Shown: positions 17,491-29,167 of the stretch, in pieces
Numbering within the stretch: position 1 is the first letter of the stretch
Layout of the letters: each line of letters begins with the position of its first letter
NCBI GenBank assembly: GCA_035771165.1
Contig: JAWNZC010000308.1
Coordinates: 30,189 to 94,188, forward strand
From: Paragorgia papillata
Taxonomy: Eukaryota; Cnidaria; Anthozoa; Scleralcyonacea; Coralliidae
Length of the DNA: 64,000 bases
Direction: 5' to 3'
Notes under the pieces: model-generated
What the model saw: the letters and a program-made list of their open reading frames with translations, nothing else
Databases searched by the model: none
What the model was told of the DNA's origin: nothing
Translations under genes and position numbers: made by a program

Positions 17491-19350
17491 CAACCTCGTA
17501 CCCAGGGTCTTTTCAACCCGCCGCGCTTGAGAAAAGACCCTAGTATCGGCTGGTCACGTGTCTCCCGGAATCTGGGAGATAACAATTTTTTATTACTAGG
17601 GTGGAGGGGTGCGGAGGTCGGATAAACAATCGATTCTGCAGATGCATAAAAGAGGAGTTGATGTAAATGGGCAGAAGCGAATAGAATATCTGTGAAAAGT
17701 TGGCAACGTCTCTTCCGATCATCAACAGCATTAAACCCCGAGTTAAATCCAGAGTTAAATCTCTGAGTTAAATCCTAAAAATCCAATTGTCGGAGATAAT
17801 GAAGTTCCTGCAGTCTGTAGACTATGTGGTTCGGTAAGAACAACAATCGCAATTCGCGAACTGCTTTGCTTATTTTTTGGGGAACATTAGAACACTTTCT
17901 GGAGAGTCACGACGATCTTCCTCGAGCTCAGTTGGTATGCCGGCCCACGTAAAAGAAGGCTTTGGAATTTAAAGAAATTTAGGTCAAGAATTCAACAAAG
18001 TCATAAACGGCGCTCGAACACTATAAATAGCAGTTTAGCAAGAGATGCGTGGGAATTTCTCCCTTTCTATTGTGTGTGGCTAGCTTAAGCTCCTAGGAAA
18101 TGCGCTGACGGGATCAGCCTCTAATAAAACAGTTAGCATTTACATCAGACGAAGAGGTAAAGTTTGTCTTGTTTATGTTATATTTAATACGTGTTCCTTC
18201 GACATATACGCAATGGTAAAGAAACCGCATTGTCATGTAGTGTAGAAATACGTACGTGTAAATTACGTTTTCCAATTATTTTATTAGAAGACAGACCGCT
18301 TAAGAAAACAACACTTGTCAGTCCTTTTAAAAGTTAGATAAACATTCCTTTTGTGAAGCTTTTATTAACTAAAATTTTATGAGTTTGTTTTGAACGTTGT
18401 TGAATTGTTCTTGTCACTCGTGCTTTGACCTGTCGAATCAAACTTCTAAAGATACGTTGCCGCCGCGAAAACGTATCACACCTTTCTGGGTTATTTTTGA
18501 TGGGCTTTTCAAACAAAATAAGAAATATGTCTTTTGAGTATCTTATAACTCCGTACAATTGCTTGTGAAAAACATTTTGATGCAAGATTTAAGATTGCAG
18601 CACCATTCCTATGCATGTACATAAACCTCGACATAACATATTTGTCTCATTAATAAACGAACTTTAGCTCTTTTTATATCCTTTTAAATTTCGTTCATGA
18701 TAACCCCCATTCTTTAGAGTTTAGACGGTTAATGTTTGTTTGATCGAGTACATGCATGAACATCTGTACTCGAGCAATTTTGAAGAGCTCAAAACAGCGC
18801 CTCTAGTCCGTACAATGTTTACCTGAGTATTTGATCGCTGGTGTATACGAGGAAATTCAAAGAAGAAATGACAACTACCACGGGAGATAGAACTTGTCGT
18901 AGGAAACTTAAACATCTCTTTTGTGATAACAATGCAGGAAAAAGATGGAATATCATCGATATTTTTCCGTAGCCAGTGGCAGGACCACCAGAATGTGTCT
19001 TACTTTTTAATACAGCGTTATACTGCCTCTAAACACAACACGTCATTTGCTTTGGTTTCAGGATCACAGACGAATAATCGCTGTTCAGTACAAAAGCAAA
19101 ATGTAAACATTTCAAGAACACAGATATTTTAAGTTCAACGATTCATACATTGTGAGACCTCAGTGAAAAATTTCTCCAAAATCTCTTTGGCGTTTTCGCG
19201 CATTTATCAGTGTCGTGTGACCAATTGAAATATAACCTCCCCTCCCTTGTGACAATTTCTATCTCCCAGATTCTGGGAGACACGTGACCAGCCGATACCA
19301 GGGTCTTTTCTCAAGCGCGGCGGGTTGAAAAGACCCTGGGTACGAGTTTG
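17491..19350. mobile_element. 1.86 kb non-autonomous element, CAACCTCGTACCC ends, 9-bp target duplication
   Basis: Terminal inverted repeat of about 95 bp: the left end starts CAACCTCGTACCCAGGGTC and the right end finishes GACCCTGGGTACGAGTTTG. The flanking direct repeat is CGCCTGACA (17482-17490 and 19351-19359). The 9-bp duplication fits Mutator-like elements. Internal frames (e.g. 18334-18585 minus) match nothing I know. The same family occurs at 26629-27801. Confidence 0.75.
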
Positions 19351-19360
19351 CGCCTGACAC

Positions 19361-19769
19361 CTGTCTGGCTCAGATTTAATATAGGCGTGCGAAAACGAGC
19401 CTTGAGTCTCCGAGGAGCGCTTTTTATAGAGCGGATCTGTTTTACTCCGAGCAAGGCAATAGGCATCATCATATAGGAAATTTTAAATAAATTAAATGAT
19501 ATTTTGCCCAAGCCAACGTCAGCCGACAATTTTATACTCGCCGTCAGGCCGAAGGGCCCGCGTCTTGGGTGAAAATCTTGCAGTAAACTATTGGGGAAAC
19601 AGCGAGTAAATATTTTCCTTCGGATGCACATGCAGCTGCCTTATGACCACCCTCTTCTCAATCTCAGTTTATTTAATTTGAACTTGTTACCTTGGCTTCT
19701 AATATATATATATTCAAACAAACAAAGTGTTGTTCGCAAATAATCAAAAAGTGCTCAATACCGTAAAGA
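19361..19769. other. intergenic, no feature seen
   Basis: Mixed-composition sequence with a short TA run near 19702-19712. I find no conserved protein, RNA or inverted repeat. Confidence 0.4.
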
Positions 19770-19925
19770 TAGAGCGAATATACTAAAGTTGGCTTACCTC
19801 AAATGTTGATGGTCGCTACTGTCAGTTTCACGCTGCGCGATCTTCAGGCGCCTGAAGATCGCCCAGCGTGAAACTGACAGTAGCGACCATCAACATTTGA
19901 GGTAAGCTCACTTATAGTATATTTA
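19770..19925. mobile_element. palindromic MITE
   Basis: GAATATACTAAAGTTGGCTT on the left pairs with AAGCTCACTTATAGTATATT on the right. The inner arms, up to CTTCAGGCGCCTGAAG at the centre (about 19848), are almost perfect. About 75-bp arms, no loop. Confidence 0.65.
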
Positions 19926-19927
19926 AC

Positions 19928-20109
19928 AAATAGATTCCATTTTGCCGTTGTCTGTTCAGTTATAGATGCACAGATGACGTCACAACGTGGTAAGAACAAA
20001 AAAGTGGCCCACGAGACGCAGTCGAGTGGGTCACTGATGTTCTTACCACGTTGTGACGTCCTCTGTGCATCTATAACTGAACAGACAACAAAAAAATGGA
20101 ATCTATTTC
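19928..20109. mobile_element. second palindromic MITE, adjacent to the first
   Basis: AATAGATTCCATTTT... on the left pairs with ...AAAATGGAATCTATT on the right; the arms include GACGTCACAACGTGGTAAGA and its complement. About 80-bp arms with a short centre near 20015. Confidence 0.65.
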
Positions 20110-20888
20110 TTTTATACAATACAAAAATTTAAAAGGTTTTTATCGAAACTCTTGCCGGATTTTGGGGCATGAAGAATGAAAACGCAAATCAGCTGACGTG
20201 ATGTGACGTGTCCATGTGTCTGTCCTTTAATAGATCATGGGCAACAGCCAATGAAAACACGCATAGCAACCAGGGTATTGTATAAATATATATATAATGT
20301 GTCAACCAATGGATTGCGAGCGTTTGCCGGCAAACGGACTCCCTTCACTGCCCGTCCCAATCCCCTACTGCTATGCTTGAAATTCAAAATATTATAGAAT
20401 TACTTCACAAGTCATCCTTTAAATTGAATATACTACCACCTGAGGAAAAGAATGGAAAGGACTGAGGGCTAATCATACTTACTTGCAACCAGTGGCTGAA
20501 TTGCAAAGGATGCAGATCAACATTGGTCAAGTGGAAGGCATATCAAAGGCACAGTCCAGGCAGCTGCCATATGACACATGTTTGACCACAGATCACACCT
20601 AAGATCTAGGTGTTGATTTCAATGGAGGGAAAAACCAGAAAACCCAACAAGAAACCCTAGCATGAAGAACAGGAAAGCATGTGCAGATCCAAGGGGGGTG
20701 TGGGGAATGCATGCACCCCTATTTAATGCACACATGTGTCAATATGCACACTATAGATTTTATTTGACTTTGTATTTCTCTTAAATTTAAAACCTCACTC
20801 AAAACTACACCAAAAGGCTGAAAACTAGTGGCGTTAATTGATATACTGATACACCAATATATTGCCATACATTAGTTAGTCCACCATA
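20110..20888. other. intergenic, no feature seen
   Basis: Nothing recognisable except short G-runs and a TATATATA run at about 20284-20296. No credible open frame. Confidence 0.4.
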
Positions 20889-21439
20889 GGGGCTGTTCAC
20901 AAAACACATGACGCTTGGGGGGTGGGAGTGTGAAGGGGTGTTTGTTGAAGCGTCACATAACGTCACAAGGGGGGAGGGTATAACAAACACAGTCACATGA
21001 CAGACAGACTGAAAAACTAAGTATTTTTTTTTATACACTGTTGGTGAGAAAAGTACATCATTCTATACATGTACATTGTACACTCTTATCTATAAATTAT
21101 TTGTAAAATATGATCTTTTAAACTTTGCTATCTTTATTAAACTGTTATCATGTACGTGATTCAGAATCAACTTTAGTAGCTGTTCACAATGTTTCTTTCA
21201 GTTTTTAAAGTTTTAGATAATACAGTATCTATGTATACATATTTCGTACATGAAGAAAAGTATATTATGTAGGCTGTAGCTGATACTGTATTTTATATTG
21301 GAGAAGGGGGGTAAGCCCAAAGTCATGTATATTTAAGGGGGGTGGGGGTATGTGATTACATCTGTAACACAGCATCACAGGGGGGAGAGGGGTGTTGAAA
21401 ATCCATGAAAACACCATCACATATTTTGTGAACAGCCCC
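20889..21439. mobile_element. non-autonomous element, GGGGCTGTTCACAAAA ends
   Basis: The left end GGGGCTGTTCACAAAACAC and the right end ATTTTGTGAACAGCCCC are inverted. ATA flanks both sides, a 3-bp direct repeat that would fit PIF/Harbinger but is short enough to be chance. The subterminal regions hold further matching words (CATGACG.../...CATCACA). No coding capacity. Confidence 0.6.
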
Positions 21440-21602
21440 ATACAATGTGGTGTGCACAGAACTGAATCGAGGTATGATGCAAAAACATTTTAATAAGAAA
21501 ATGAAATAGCCAGTGTGCTTAATGGTCAGTCAATTCATATGTGTAATTCAGCTTATCAGTTATCATGTTTCACTGTACATGTTCTTATTTTCAGAGTTTT
21601 AA

Positions 21603-21929
21603 AGGTGCTGTCCAGTCCATTCTGCACATGATCCACCATCTTTGTTTTGAGGACCAGGTCAAAACATGACATTTGTAGATAATTACATGATGTACTCAGC
21701 TAAGTGTAAACTGTTTATAGGAGCAACATGGCACAAAATTAAGTGATTCGGCAAGGATATCTCTTCGGGTTTCTTCTATTTCTTATGAAAATGTTTTGTT
21801 GTCAGTACAAGTTACTAATGTCACAGGAAGCAAGAAAAGCTGAGTTGAATAAGGTATCAGTATATTTTTTTGTAAATGAAGATGTAAACATTAGTTACGT
21901 ACATGCACAGAATGGACTGCACAGCACCT
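21603..21929. mobile_element. TTAA-flanked MITE, AGGTGCTGT ends
   Basis: The left end AGGTGCTGTCCAGTCCATTC and the right end GAATGGACTGCACAGCACCT are inverted and flanked by TTAA (21599-21602 and 21930-21933). Same target preference as the elements at 16780, 32337, 41756 and 49520 but a different sequence family. Confidence 0.7.
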
Positions 21930-21933
21930 TTAA

Positions 21934-22333
21934 TATTTTTCTTATTTATAATAAGTAAAACAATGAAGCCTCTAAATTTGTGTGTAAGATTTTCGGACAA
22001 ACATTTTACTGTGATGAAACATGCAATTTTTTTTCACAACAATACATCACCAACATGTTGCTTCCACTGTATCAAGATATGAATCGTATCGTGGTTGTTG
22101 TATTGAGATACATATTGTATTGTGGGCAAACTGTATTGTTACACCACTACTGAAAACAGCCAGGGGGGGGCATACCCCAGACCACCCTAAAATTTCTCAC
22201 ACCTTCACACACACACCCCTAATTTATTTCATCAATTACATACAGTAGGGTGTGTGCTTGTCTGTACAGGTATTGGGGTATTCGCTTGACCTTACTACAC
22301 ACCCCCCCCCCCCACCCCCCCGTGTGTACTAAC
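21934..22333. other. presumed first intron of the GT31 gene
   Basis: Downstream (minus strand) of the splice donor at 22333. It contains a C run near 22303-22320 and a G run near 22163-22170. I could not find the next exon in this window; the rest of the gene may lie further left or be lost. Confidence 0.35.
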
Positions 22334-22934
22334 CTGGAGAACATCGCAGCCAACCCCAGGACAACTTTCTCTTTGGTCGACGTCTGAGTTCCAGCATTAA
22401 CTTTTCAAAACATATAAAATAATCATCGTCCACGCGAAGTAGATATTTAAACTTGTACCGCTCACTCGCCCATTGAATCAGCCAAAGATACCTTCGAGCA
22501 AAATTCATCCCACCGGGTGATTGGGCGAATAGCATGTCGTTGAACGAACGACTTTCGTTGTCAAGACTCGATTTCACTTTGCCTTCTAATGGCCTCCCTT
22601 CAACATCTTGTCCATCAGTGACAAACCAGCATACAACATCGTTGGCAATCTTACACTGACTGCCCCACGTTTGTCGAACGGCATTTCTCCTGTCTAAATA
22701 TGGCGGGGAACTGAATATGCCGATAAACAACGTCAACGCCGTACGTCGTTCGATGCCTGAGATCGGTTTGCCACTTTCCTGACTTTGCTGTTTGCGCCTA
22801 TTCAAAGCACGAGGAACGAGAGCAACGAAAGATTTCAGTAACTGATCATTTAACAAAATTAGTGCAAAACCTGCTAGTAAGAGAGCAACCAAAAGCACAC
22901 GCCAGACAATATTTACAATTCGCTGAGAAGTCAT
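22334..22934 (-). CDS. beta-1,3-galactosyltransferase-like (GT31), first exon
   Basis: About 200 residues. A short cytosolic start and a signal-anchor helix (about 11-28, VWRVLLVALLLAGFALILL) give a type II Golgi topology. The family 31 motifs follow: RRxAVRQTWG (about 82-91), 'FVTDGQ', 'DxxESRSFNDML', and the metal-binding LLRVDDDYF (about 166-174). The frame ends at a splice donor CAG|GTTAGT at 22334/22333, so this is a 5' coding exon and the C-terminal half of the catalytic domain is missing here. It would transfer a sugar to glycans in the Golgi. This is the one clear ordinary host gene of the window. Confidence 0.8.
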
Positions 22935-22978
22935 GTTGCAATTGCAAATTCATGATTTCATACAATCGGGATGGCAAA

Positions 22979-23027
22979 GAGGTGGGAATGGGCCGAGGAA
23001 GATCAGATCGAAGGCTGAATGTGGTGC
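22979..23027. repeat. short repeat shared with 16457-16505
   Basis: GGGCCGAGGAAGATCAGATC... through GAATGTGGTGCA occurs at both sites in the same orientation with one or two differences. It lies 45 bp upstream of the GT31 start codon. Whether it is a mobile-element fragment or a regulatory module cannot be told. Confidence 0.5.
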
Positions 23028-23039
23028 AGGAAATTGGTG

Positions 23040-23353
23040 CAGGACTATCCTGAATTGTCAATTTAAAGTGTCTAGAATTCAGGATGATCCTGATGCCTAG
23101 GGGACTTCTCTGTCCCACATGCGGGATGTTTATAAACTAAAAAGCATAAAACAAAAAAACAGTAGGGGTGTTGTGGTCAGGGTCTGAGAGGTGGAACTTT
23201 CTCCCTGGGGGGTTGTGGATAGATTTCGGGTTACCGGGGGTTGTCGTTAGGTTTAGCGTCTGGTTTAGAGGTGGGGGTCAGGGTTGGGTTTCAATTTCTT
23301 TAATATTCAGGATTATCTGGAATTCTAGACCATTTCACAATTCAGGATAATCA
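23040..23353. mobile_element. small inverted-repeat element (AGGATWATCCTGAAT ends)
   Basis: The left part (23040-23092: CTATCCTGAATTGTC...GTCTAGAATTC) and the right part (23310-23353: GGAATTCTAGACCATTTC...GAATTCAGGATAATC) are inverted copies. The centre is G-rich. No target duplication seen. Confidence 0.5.
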
Positions 23354-25015
23354 TGTAAACAATACAATAGATATAAGTGATTAAGGTCAGTAGCAGTAAG
23401 GTTTAGAAGAGAGAGTGTTACAGGTCAGGATGAAGAACATTTTAAACATTGATTTCCAAAAAAAAGTTATTGACGTTGTATAAGCATTAACTTATTACAG
23501 CATTAATGTAGTGATTAGAAAGTTGAGTTTTAAACTGATTAACTGAGGTAGAATCTGGCATTGAGCAAGGTAGACTATACTCCAAAGTTTAAATATACAG
23601 TTCAAGTATTAACTAGCTTAAAACGTTCAGTACAGCACTTAGAAACTAGTACATCTAGTTATGAACTGTTTCTAGTGATTCTGACTGAATTATTGAGTTG
23701 AACAAAATTATTAATAGGAATATTATAGTGACCTGTATAACGCGTTTAAAATAGAAAAGATCTTTCAAGTCATACCAGTATGATAATGGTAAAGTAGTAG
23801 ATTAACTGTTTTCAGATGATCATTCAGATTGTATGACAAATCATCCTGCCAGTTCAAAAACTTAAAATATATTTAGTTACCCTGCATTGTAGTCTTTCAA
23901 CCCGACTGATTTTAGTTATTGTCTGAAGTGCCCAAACTTCACATGTGCATGTGGGCCAGGTACAGATGCACTAGCAAATATGCAATATATAGGACAAGGT
24001 GACTAGTAAAATATACCCACACCGCCTACATCTATGCAATATCTTCATACAACATGAATCCTGATTGCATGTTTTTGCTTTAGAGCATGGAAGGCTCTTT
24101 AACTCTGCAGTGCTAGTACTGTAGTTGAATGTCAGACACTCTAATTTCTCTATACATTTTGGTATACCATTCGCATATAACACACACTTGGCTGCTGATG
24201 TTATAATGGCCAATATGTCATTAAAGTATTACTGTATATATGAGGAACATAATTGTTTCCATGATGAATATCTTTTTACTCAATCTATGCATCAAAATTC
24301 ATAGAGTATCAAAATGAACATCAAGATATGGATAACATACTTGTCACAAAATTACATACTCAAAGGTTCAAAGCACTTTGAATATAAATCGTAATGCCCT
24401 AATGGATCAATAATTACTACTGTCCATTGCCGATCTCAAACTCAAAGACAAGTAACAGTCGGTAAAAACACAAATGGTACATACTGTAGAACATACATGT
24501 GTATACAAGCTTCCTACTCAGCATAACAAATATACAACTCGTTTAGTAATAAAGCACATGAATAATAATGCAAAAATATAAAGATACTGTTACTGTCAAC
24601 AAACTGTTTCCTTAAAGTCTGTTATCTTCATGAATGTTCCTTGTGTTCTCACATCTTGGATTTTGCATAGTTTGTTTGCAATAGCTTTCATGCAAACTCG
24701 CAGCTGCAATCACATCGCATGCATGCAGTGCTAAAATCTATGAACGTCTAAACGTCATCCGTCACCGAAAATAGTCAAAACACAATCTAATTCTCCGATA
24801 GAAAACACAATTCGCAATACACAAAACACGATTGCCTGTATTTAAGGTATTTCCACACAGCGTTCATATGTCAAGTCCCTTTGGGTGTTAAAATATCAAC
24901 ACACAGCATGATCATGTTTGGTCAGCGATTGTATTAAATCGTGTATAAGATCAAGATACCTGCCAGACTGCGCTGATTGGTCAATACCCATGTTTGGATC
25001 AGGCAGTCAAACATA
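23354..25015. other. 1.66 kb without recognisable feature
   Basis: A/T-rich host-like sequence. No open frame resembles a protein family, and no strong inverted or tandem repeat is visible. Confidence 0.4.
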
Positions 25016-25080
25016 TAGCCTCCTTCGCAGACGTCTTGTGGCGGGAACAAAAGTCCACAAGACGTCTGCGAAGGAGGCTA
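25016..25080. repeat. 65-bp hairpin with a perfect 26-bp stem
   Basis: TAGCCTCCTTCGCAGACGTC... on the left is perfectly complementary to ...GACGTCTGCGAAGGAGGCTA on the right around a 13-nt loop. Probably a MITE remnant. The frame 24918-25115 across it is not a gene. Confidence 0.65.
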
Positions 25081-26619
25081 GTCCAAACACGGAAATTTGC
25101 AGCAATTTTGATTGACTACTGACACAAATAAAATAGCATCGAAATTACTAAAATATTATGGGTAAGTATAGGTATGTGTTAGGGCCTCAACAGGAAACGT
25201 TTTAAATAAGCGAGGGCGAAGAACTAACTTAAATGTCCAATTAAAAAACAACAACACTATATGTTTATATATTGAGAGAACTATAACCAAGCCTGAAATT
25301 GTTTTCTGTCCCTGCTGGGTTCAAGAGCCAAGCTAAACTCGCTAACATGGCTAGAAATACAGGACACTCAGCGGCAGTGGCCTGTGGGCTCATATTTAGA
25401 TGGTAATATTAATTTGAAAATTCTGATGGCTAAATATCGATCATTTCGGCTATAAACAGAAGTCTATAGCAATAAATTAAAGTAGAGTTATTCGCTAAAA
25501 TGTCTTATTGACCCATTTCTTACCCAAATATCAAATTACAAAAGGTTTAATCGTCTAGACAGGCCTGTACACTCATACTCACAAAAATTGCCGCATAAAT
25601 TTCGGTTATTATTTCTGAACCACAGTCACATTTAATAATAATAACAGCGCTTAAGACCCTGGCAACCTAGCAACAGCTCCATAAGAAATGGCGGACAAGA
25701 ACCCGAAATTATCGAGGAATGCATTGCTTCTTCACGCCGAGTTCAGTATTTATCTCGGCGCTTGATGGATTAAATTACAACGACTCGGCTGCAATAAATC
25801 GTACATTTTAAGGTCTTTGGGAACCTATTAAACAACGAAAAAGTGGAACGAACAACTCCGCAAAACAAAGTAACGTTCATCCCGAGCAAATTCAGACGTT
25901 CGCATCGTGGACAAACAACACAGAAGCAGCCAAAATTGGAGCTCCAAAATAAGTGATATAGCAGATTAATAGACTTTAAACAGCGAATAAGAGGTATGTT
26001 TGTGAGGGGCTCGGGAACCTATTTAGGACGCTCCAAACTTAATAGAAATTGTAGTGCTGAACGATTGTTCAATTTGATGAAGTTTTGGACGTTCGCATGT
26101 TGGAATTTACAATAGTAAATAACCGAAAATGATTGTTCTTTATATTTCCTTAAGAAATCTATTGAAGGACGCCATATTGAATTAATTAAAAAGGGATTCA
26201 GTGCGCATGCTTTGCCGCCATGTTGTCCTCGATTTCTGGCCATGAAATATATACGGTGGTTGTTACTTTAATGTGGTAACAAAACAACGTGATTTGGAAA
26301 GTACACGTTTTGAAAACGATATTAAAACGGAATATTAAACATTCTGTTCAAATACCTTTCATTTTCTTGCCTGATGAACTCACTTGGTAAAAGAAAAATA
26401 CTTTGTCGATATGAAGTAAAATATCCAAGAGCTCTCGATACAAAATCCAAATCTGCCGATGAAAATGTTTTTAGGAAGCTTTAGTTTCAGCGGATTTTTA
26501 CGGCCAAGAATGTTTTTCATGTATTTGCTCTGAAACCATAAGCCAGACGGTTGAGGCGGTATGTTTAAGCATTTTTCTAATAATATTCGCTGTTTTTGAT
26601 GGTCAGAGTTGGTCAGAGT
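25081..26619. other. 1.5 kb without recognisable gene
   Basis: No protein similarity recognised. A 24-codon frame from ATGGCGGACAAGAAC at 25688 ends quickly and has no visible donor, so I do not call it. A related pair of words (GGGAACCTATT) occurs at about 25817 and 26012. Confidence 0.35.
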
Positions 26620-26628
26620 GACATTCCC

Positions 26629-27801
26629 CAACCTCGTACCCAGGGCCTTCTCAAAATGGCGGGGCGGAGAGAAGCATAGAGATCCTATCTTAATTTCAGT
26701 CAACCGCGGGTAACCAATTGAACGTCGCCATCTTGGATTTTTTTTAGAGGCAAACATTAGGCGCGTTGGTTGGCAAGGGACTGGGTGTAGTACATTTGCC
26801 AACCAATTGACTGAAACATCATAGGTAATGGCGGCTGCCATGTGGTTACCAAATTTTCCCGCCAATGCCCCCTCTAGTATTTATATGATCTCTATGGAGA
26901 GAAGACCCTGGCACAGGCTGGTCACGTGACCACGACATTTTTGCGTGTGGCTTACGTTGTACCGAGGAGATCGGTACAGTCATGTGTATGTAAAACTATT
27001 TGGCGAACTATTTAAGCAATTAAGAATAACCAAACCCGTACAAATAACAAGACTTTGTCTTAATAAATTTATCAAATCAGTTAATGACCATCAGTAGCTC
27101 TGCATCAGTAGCGTCTATACTACCACATTCCTTTCTGAATCAAATTTATAAAGTTACAAATTTATAAATATACAAAGTCAAAGTCTTCAGTGCTGATTTA
27201 TAATGTTCGTCGATGGTGTTTCAATATATATTATTAAAATACTTCAACGAGGACAGCAGATTCGAATAATGCTGTAGTAAATCGACACAAATTAGTAAAT
27301 TACAACAACAATTCAATAAATATCCACAAATCCCAAACGTGTGGAGAAGAAACATACAACAAAAATGCGCTATACTGGACGGTAAGTGAATCTCAACAAT
27401 AGACAGCATTCGAATATCAAGTATATGCAGCAGTACCTGAACTGCAGTATTATGATTGTTCGTCGCCGTCGCCTTCGGCTTCATAACGAATGACGATTGA
27501 CGGCAACAAATATGAAATATCCAGCAAATGTCGTAAATCAACGTAGTTTTTTAAAATACATCATAAATAAACGTTCATTCAATACTTTAAATTCTGATTT
27601 ACCCCTCGGATTTACCTATACAAGACTTGCAACAAATATCTTCTACGAATCTACGTTTAGAACGAAATTAACCGCTCCCCCCAGTTCAAATTACCCACAT
27701 GACCAAGTACTCCAAGAGTCTTGGACTCAATCTCGTCCCCAGAGCCAAATATGCCCGGCCGCGCGTGCAAGAAAGCAGAGAAGGCCCTGGGTACGAGGTT
27801 G
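26629..27801. mobile_element. second CAACCTCGTACCC element, 9-bp target duplication
   Basis: Starts CAACCTCGTACCCAGGGCC and ends GGCCCTGGGTACGAGGTTG. The flanking direct repeat GACATTCCC (26620-26628 and 27802-27810) is perfect. Same terminal sequence and duplication length as the element at 17491-19350. It carries a nested 222-bp element at 26675-26896. No transposase recognised. Confidence 0.8.
26675..26896. mobile_element. 222-bp MITE nested in the CAACCTCG element, 8-bp target duplication
   Basis: Perfect 10-bp inverted ends CATAGAGATC and GATCTCTATG. The flanking direct repeat GAGAGAAG (26667-26674 and 26897-26904) is perfect. An 8-bp duplication fits hAT-type or P-type transposition. 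It is younger than the element it sits in. Confidence 0.75.
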
Positions 27802-27858
27802 GACATTCCCATCTTTAATGTTGAATTTGTCGGCAAAATAATTTTCGGATTACTAAAC

Positions 27859-27992
27859 AACCAATCACATTTCGCCTTACAATGTCTTTATTTCGCTCGT
27901 CTGGCTTGTCATCAAGACATTGTAAGGAATTTTTTCTCGTTTCGCTCGTCTGGCTCGTCATCAAGACATTGTAAGGCGAAATGTGATTGGTT
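27859..27992. mobile_element. palindromic MITE (AACCAATCACATTTCGCC ends)
   Basis: The left end AACCAATCACATTTCGCCTT and the right end AAGGCGAAATGTGATTGGTT are perfect complements. The word TTTCGCTCGTCTGGCT is repeated twice in direct orientation inside, and TCAAGACATTGTAAGG also twice. Confidence 0.65.
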
Positions 27993-28118
27993 ATTTATGA
28001 GTCTGAGGAAAAGTAGACAAAACGTGATTGGTAGTTGATGAATTTCGGGAGAATATGTATTCGTATCATTTTTTTTTCACAAAATCTGTTATTTTATTGT
28101 CGGTTATTTATAAAAGAA

Positions 28119-28281
28119 ATACCTAATGGGTTTCCATGTTTGGATAGCCTGATCCAAACATTCGGGATGTTGCTCGACTTTCGAAAGCTAAAGAACACTC
28201 GCCTAGCGGCTCGTGTTTTTTTATGCTTTTTTTACGTCGTGTTTGGATCAGGCTATCCAAACATGGAAACCCATTAGGTAT
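28119..28281. mobile_element. palindromic MITE (ATACCTAATGGG ends)
   Basis: The left ATACCTAATGGGTTTCCATG... and the right ...CATGGAAACCCATTAGGTAT are complementary over about 45 bp; the centre is unique and includes a T run. Confidence 0.7.
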
Positions 28282-28595
28282 TATTATTATTATTCTTTAT
28301 TTAAGGAGGATAAGTTTTTCACCAGAGCTGGTGGCGTCCTCCATTTACAGCTAAGACGTCTATAGGTCTTGATTTTACGGAGGGAGGAAAACCGGAGAAC
28401 CCGGCGAAAAACATTGTTCGCAGAGGTTCTTTCGGAGATCGTCGGAGATGTGTCGGAATTAGCCTGCGTAGCTGGCGGTACCGCCCGCGCCCGAACTCCC
28501 TAGCGAAATACGGGCTGACCCGTATTAGCTGACCACGTGGACTGCGAACTGCCCCATGAAAGTGGCCGATTTTCTACGTATGTCGGAATCGTCAA

Positions 28596-28630
<35 letters not shown>

Positions 28631-28700
28631 ATTTCGGCCTTTTCCTTATTCCGCGTCGGCCGCCCGAATCTTTTCCCTCCACTTGGTTCTTGGCTTCGCC
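28282..28700. repeat. interspersed repeat with TTA and ATC microsatellites
   Basis: A (TTA)n run follows position 28278, then GGAGGATAAG...CTCCATTTACAG and GGAGAACCCGGCGAAAA, wording that I know as a widely dispersed repeat in marine invertebrates. A (CATCAT)n run lies at about 28596-28630. The four frames overlapping the ATC run are microsatellite artefacts. Confidence 0.4.
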
Positions 28701-28838
28701 ACTCTCTCATTTACTCCCAACAAAAACAACAACAACAAACAAATTTATTTATACTCACAATCTTACATTTTTATCAGTAAATAGAAAATAAAATTTTAAA
28801 CATTGAGCAATTGCTGCCTAGAAATAACCGAGGAAGGC

Positions 28839-29151
28839 CACTCTCCTCCGCAGAGGCTTTTTTTAATATTTCGTATTGATATAAATGTCCGTACGTAATG
28901 AGAGTTCTCGAGAATTTTTATTAGTAATATGAGCACTTTGATTCATTCTTACATGAAGTTTTGGGTTGCATTTTTCATCCCTTAATGTCCCCCCCATGTG
29001 TACTACACATCCCTAACCCTTAACCCAAAACTTCATGTAAGAATGAATCAAAGTGCTCATATTACTAATAAAAATTCTCGAGAACTCTCATTACGTACGG
29101 ACATTTATATCAATACGAAATATTAAAAAAAGCCTCTGCGGAGGAGAGTGG
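28839..29151. mobile_element. palindromic MITE with about 130-bp arms
   Basis: The left arm from CACTCTCCTCCGCAGAGGC to TGAAGTTTTGGGTT (about 28968) is almost perfectly complementary to the right arm from AACCCAAAACTTCA (about 29021) to GCCTCTGCGGAGGAGAGTG. A 50-bp loop. Confidence 0.75.
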
Positions 29152-29167
29152 AGGAAGGCTAATCCAG

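Noticed and set aside
25688..25760. Short frame starting ATGGCGGACAAGAAC as a first coding exon
   Set aside because: It ends after about 24 codons and no convincing splice donor precedes the stop.
28525..28790. Poly-Asp, poly-Met, poly-Ile and poly-Ser frames
   Set aside because: They are all translations of one (ATC)n microsatellite.
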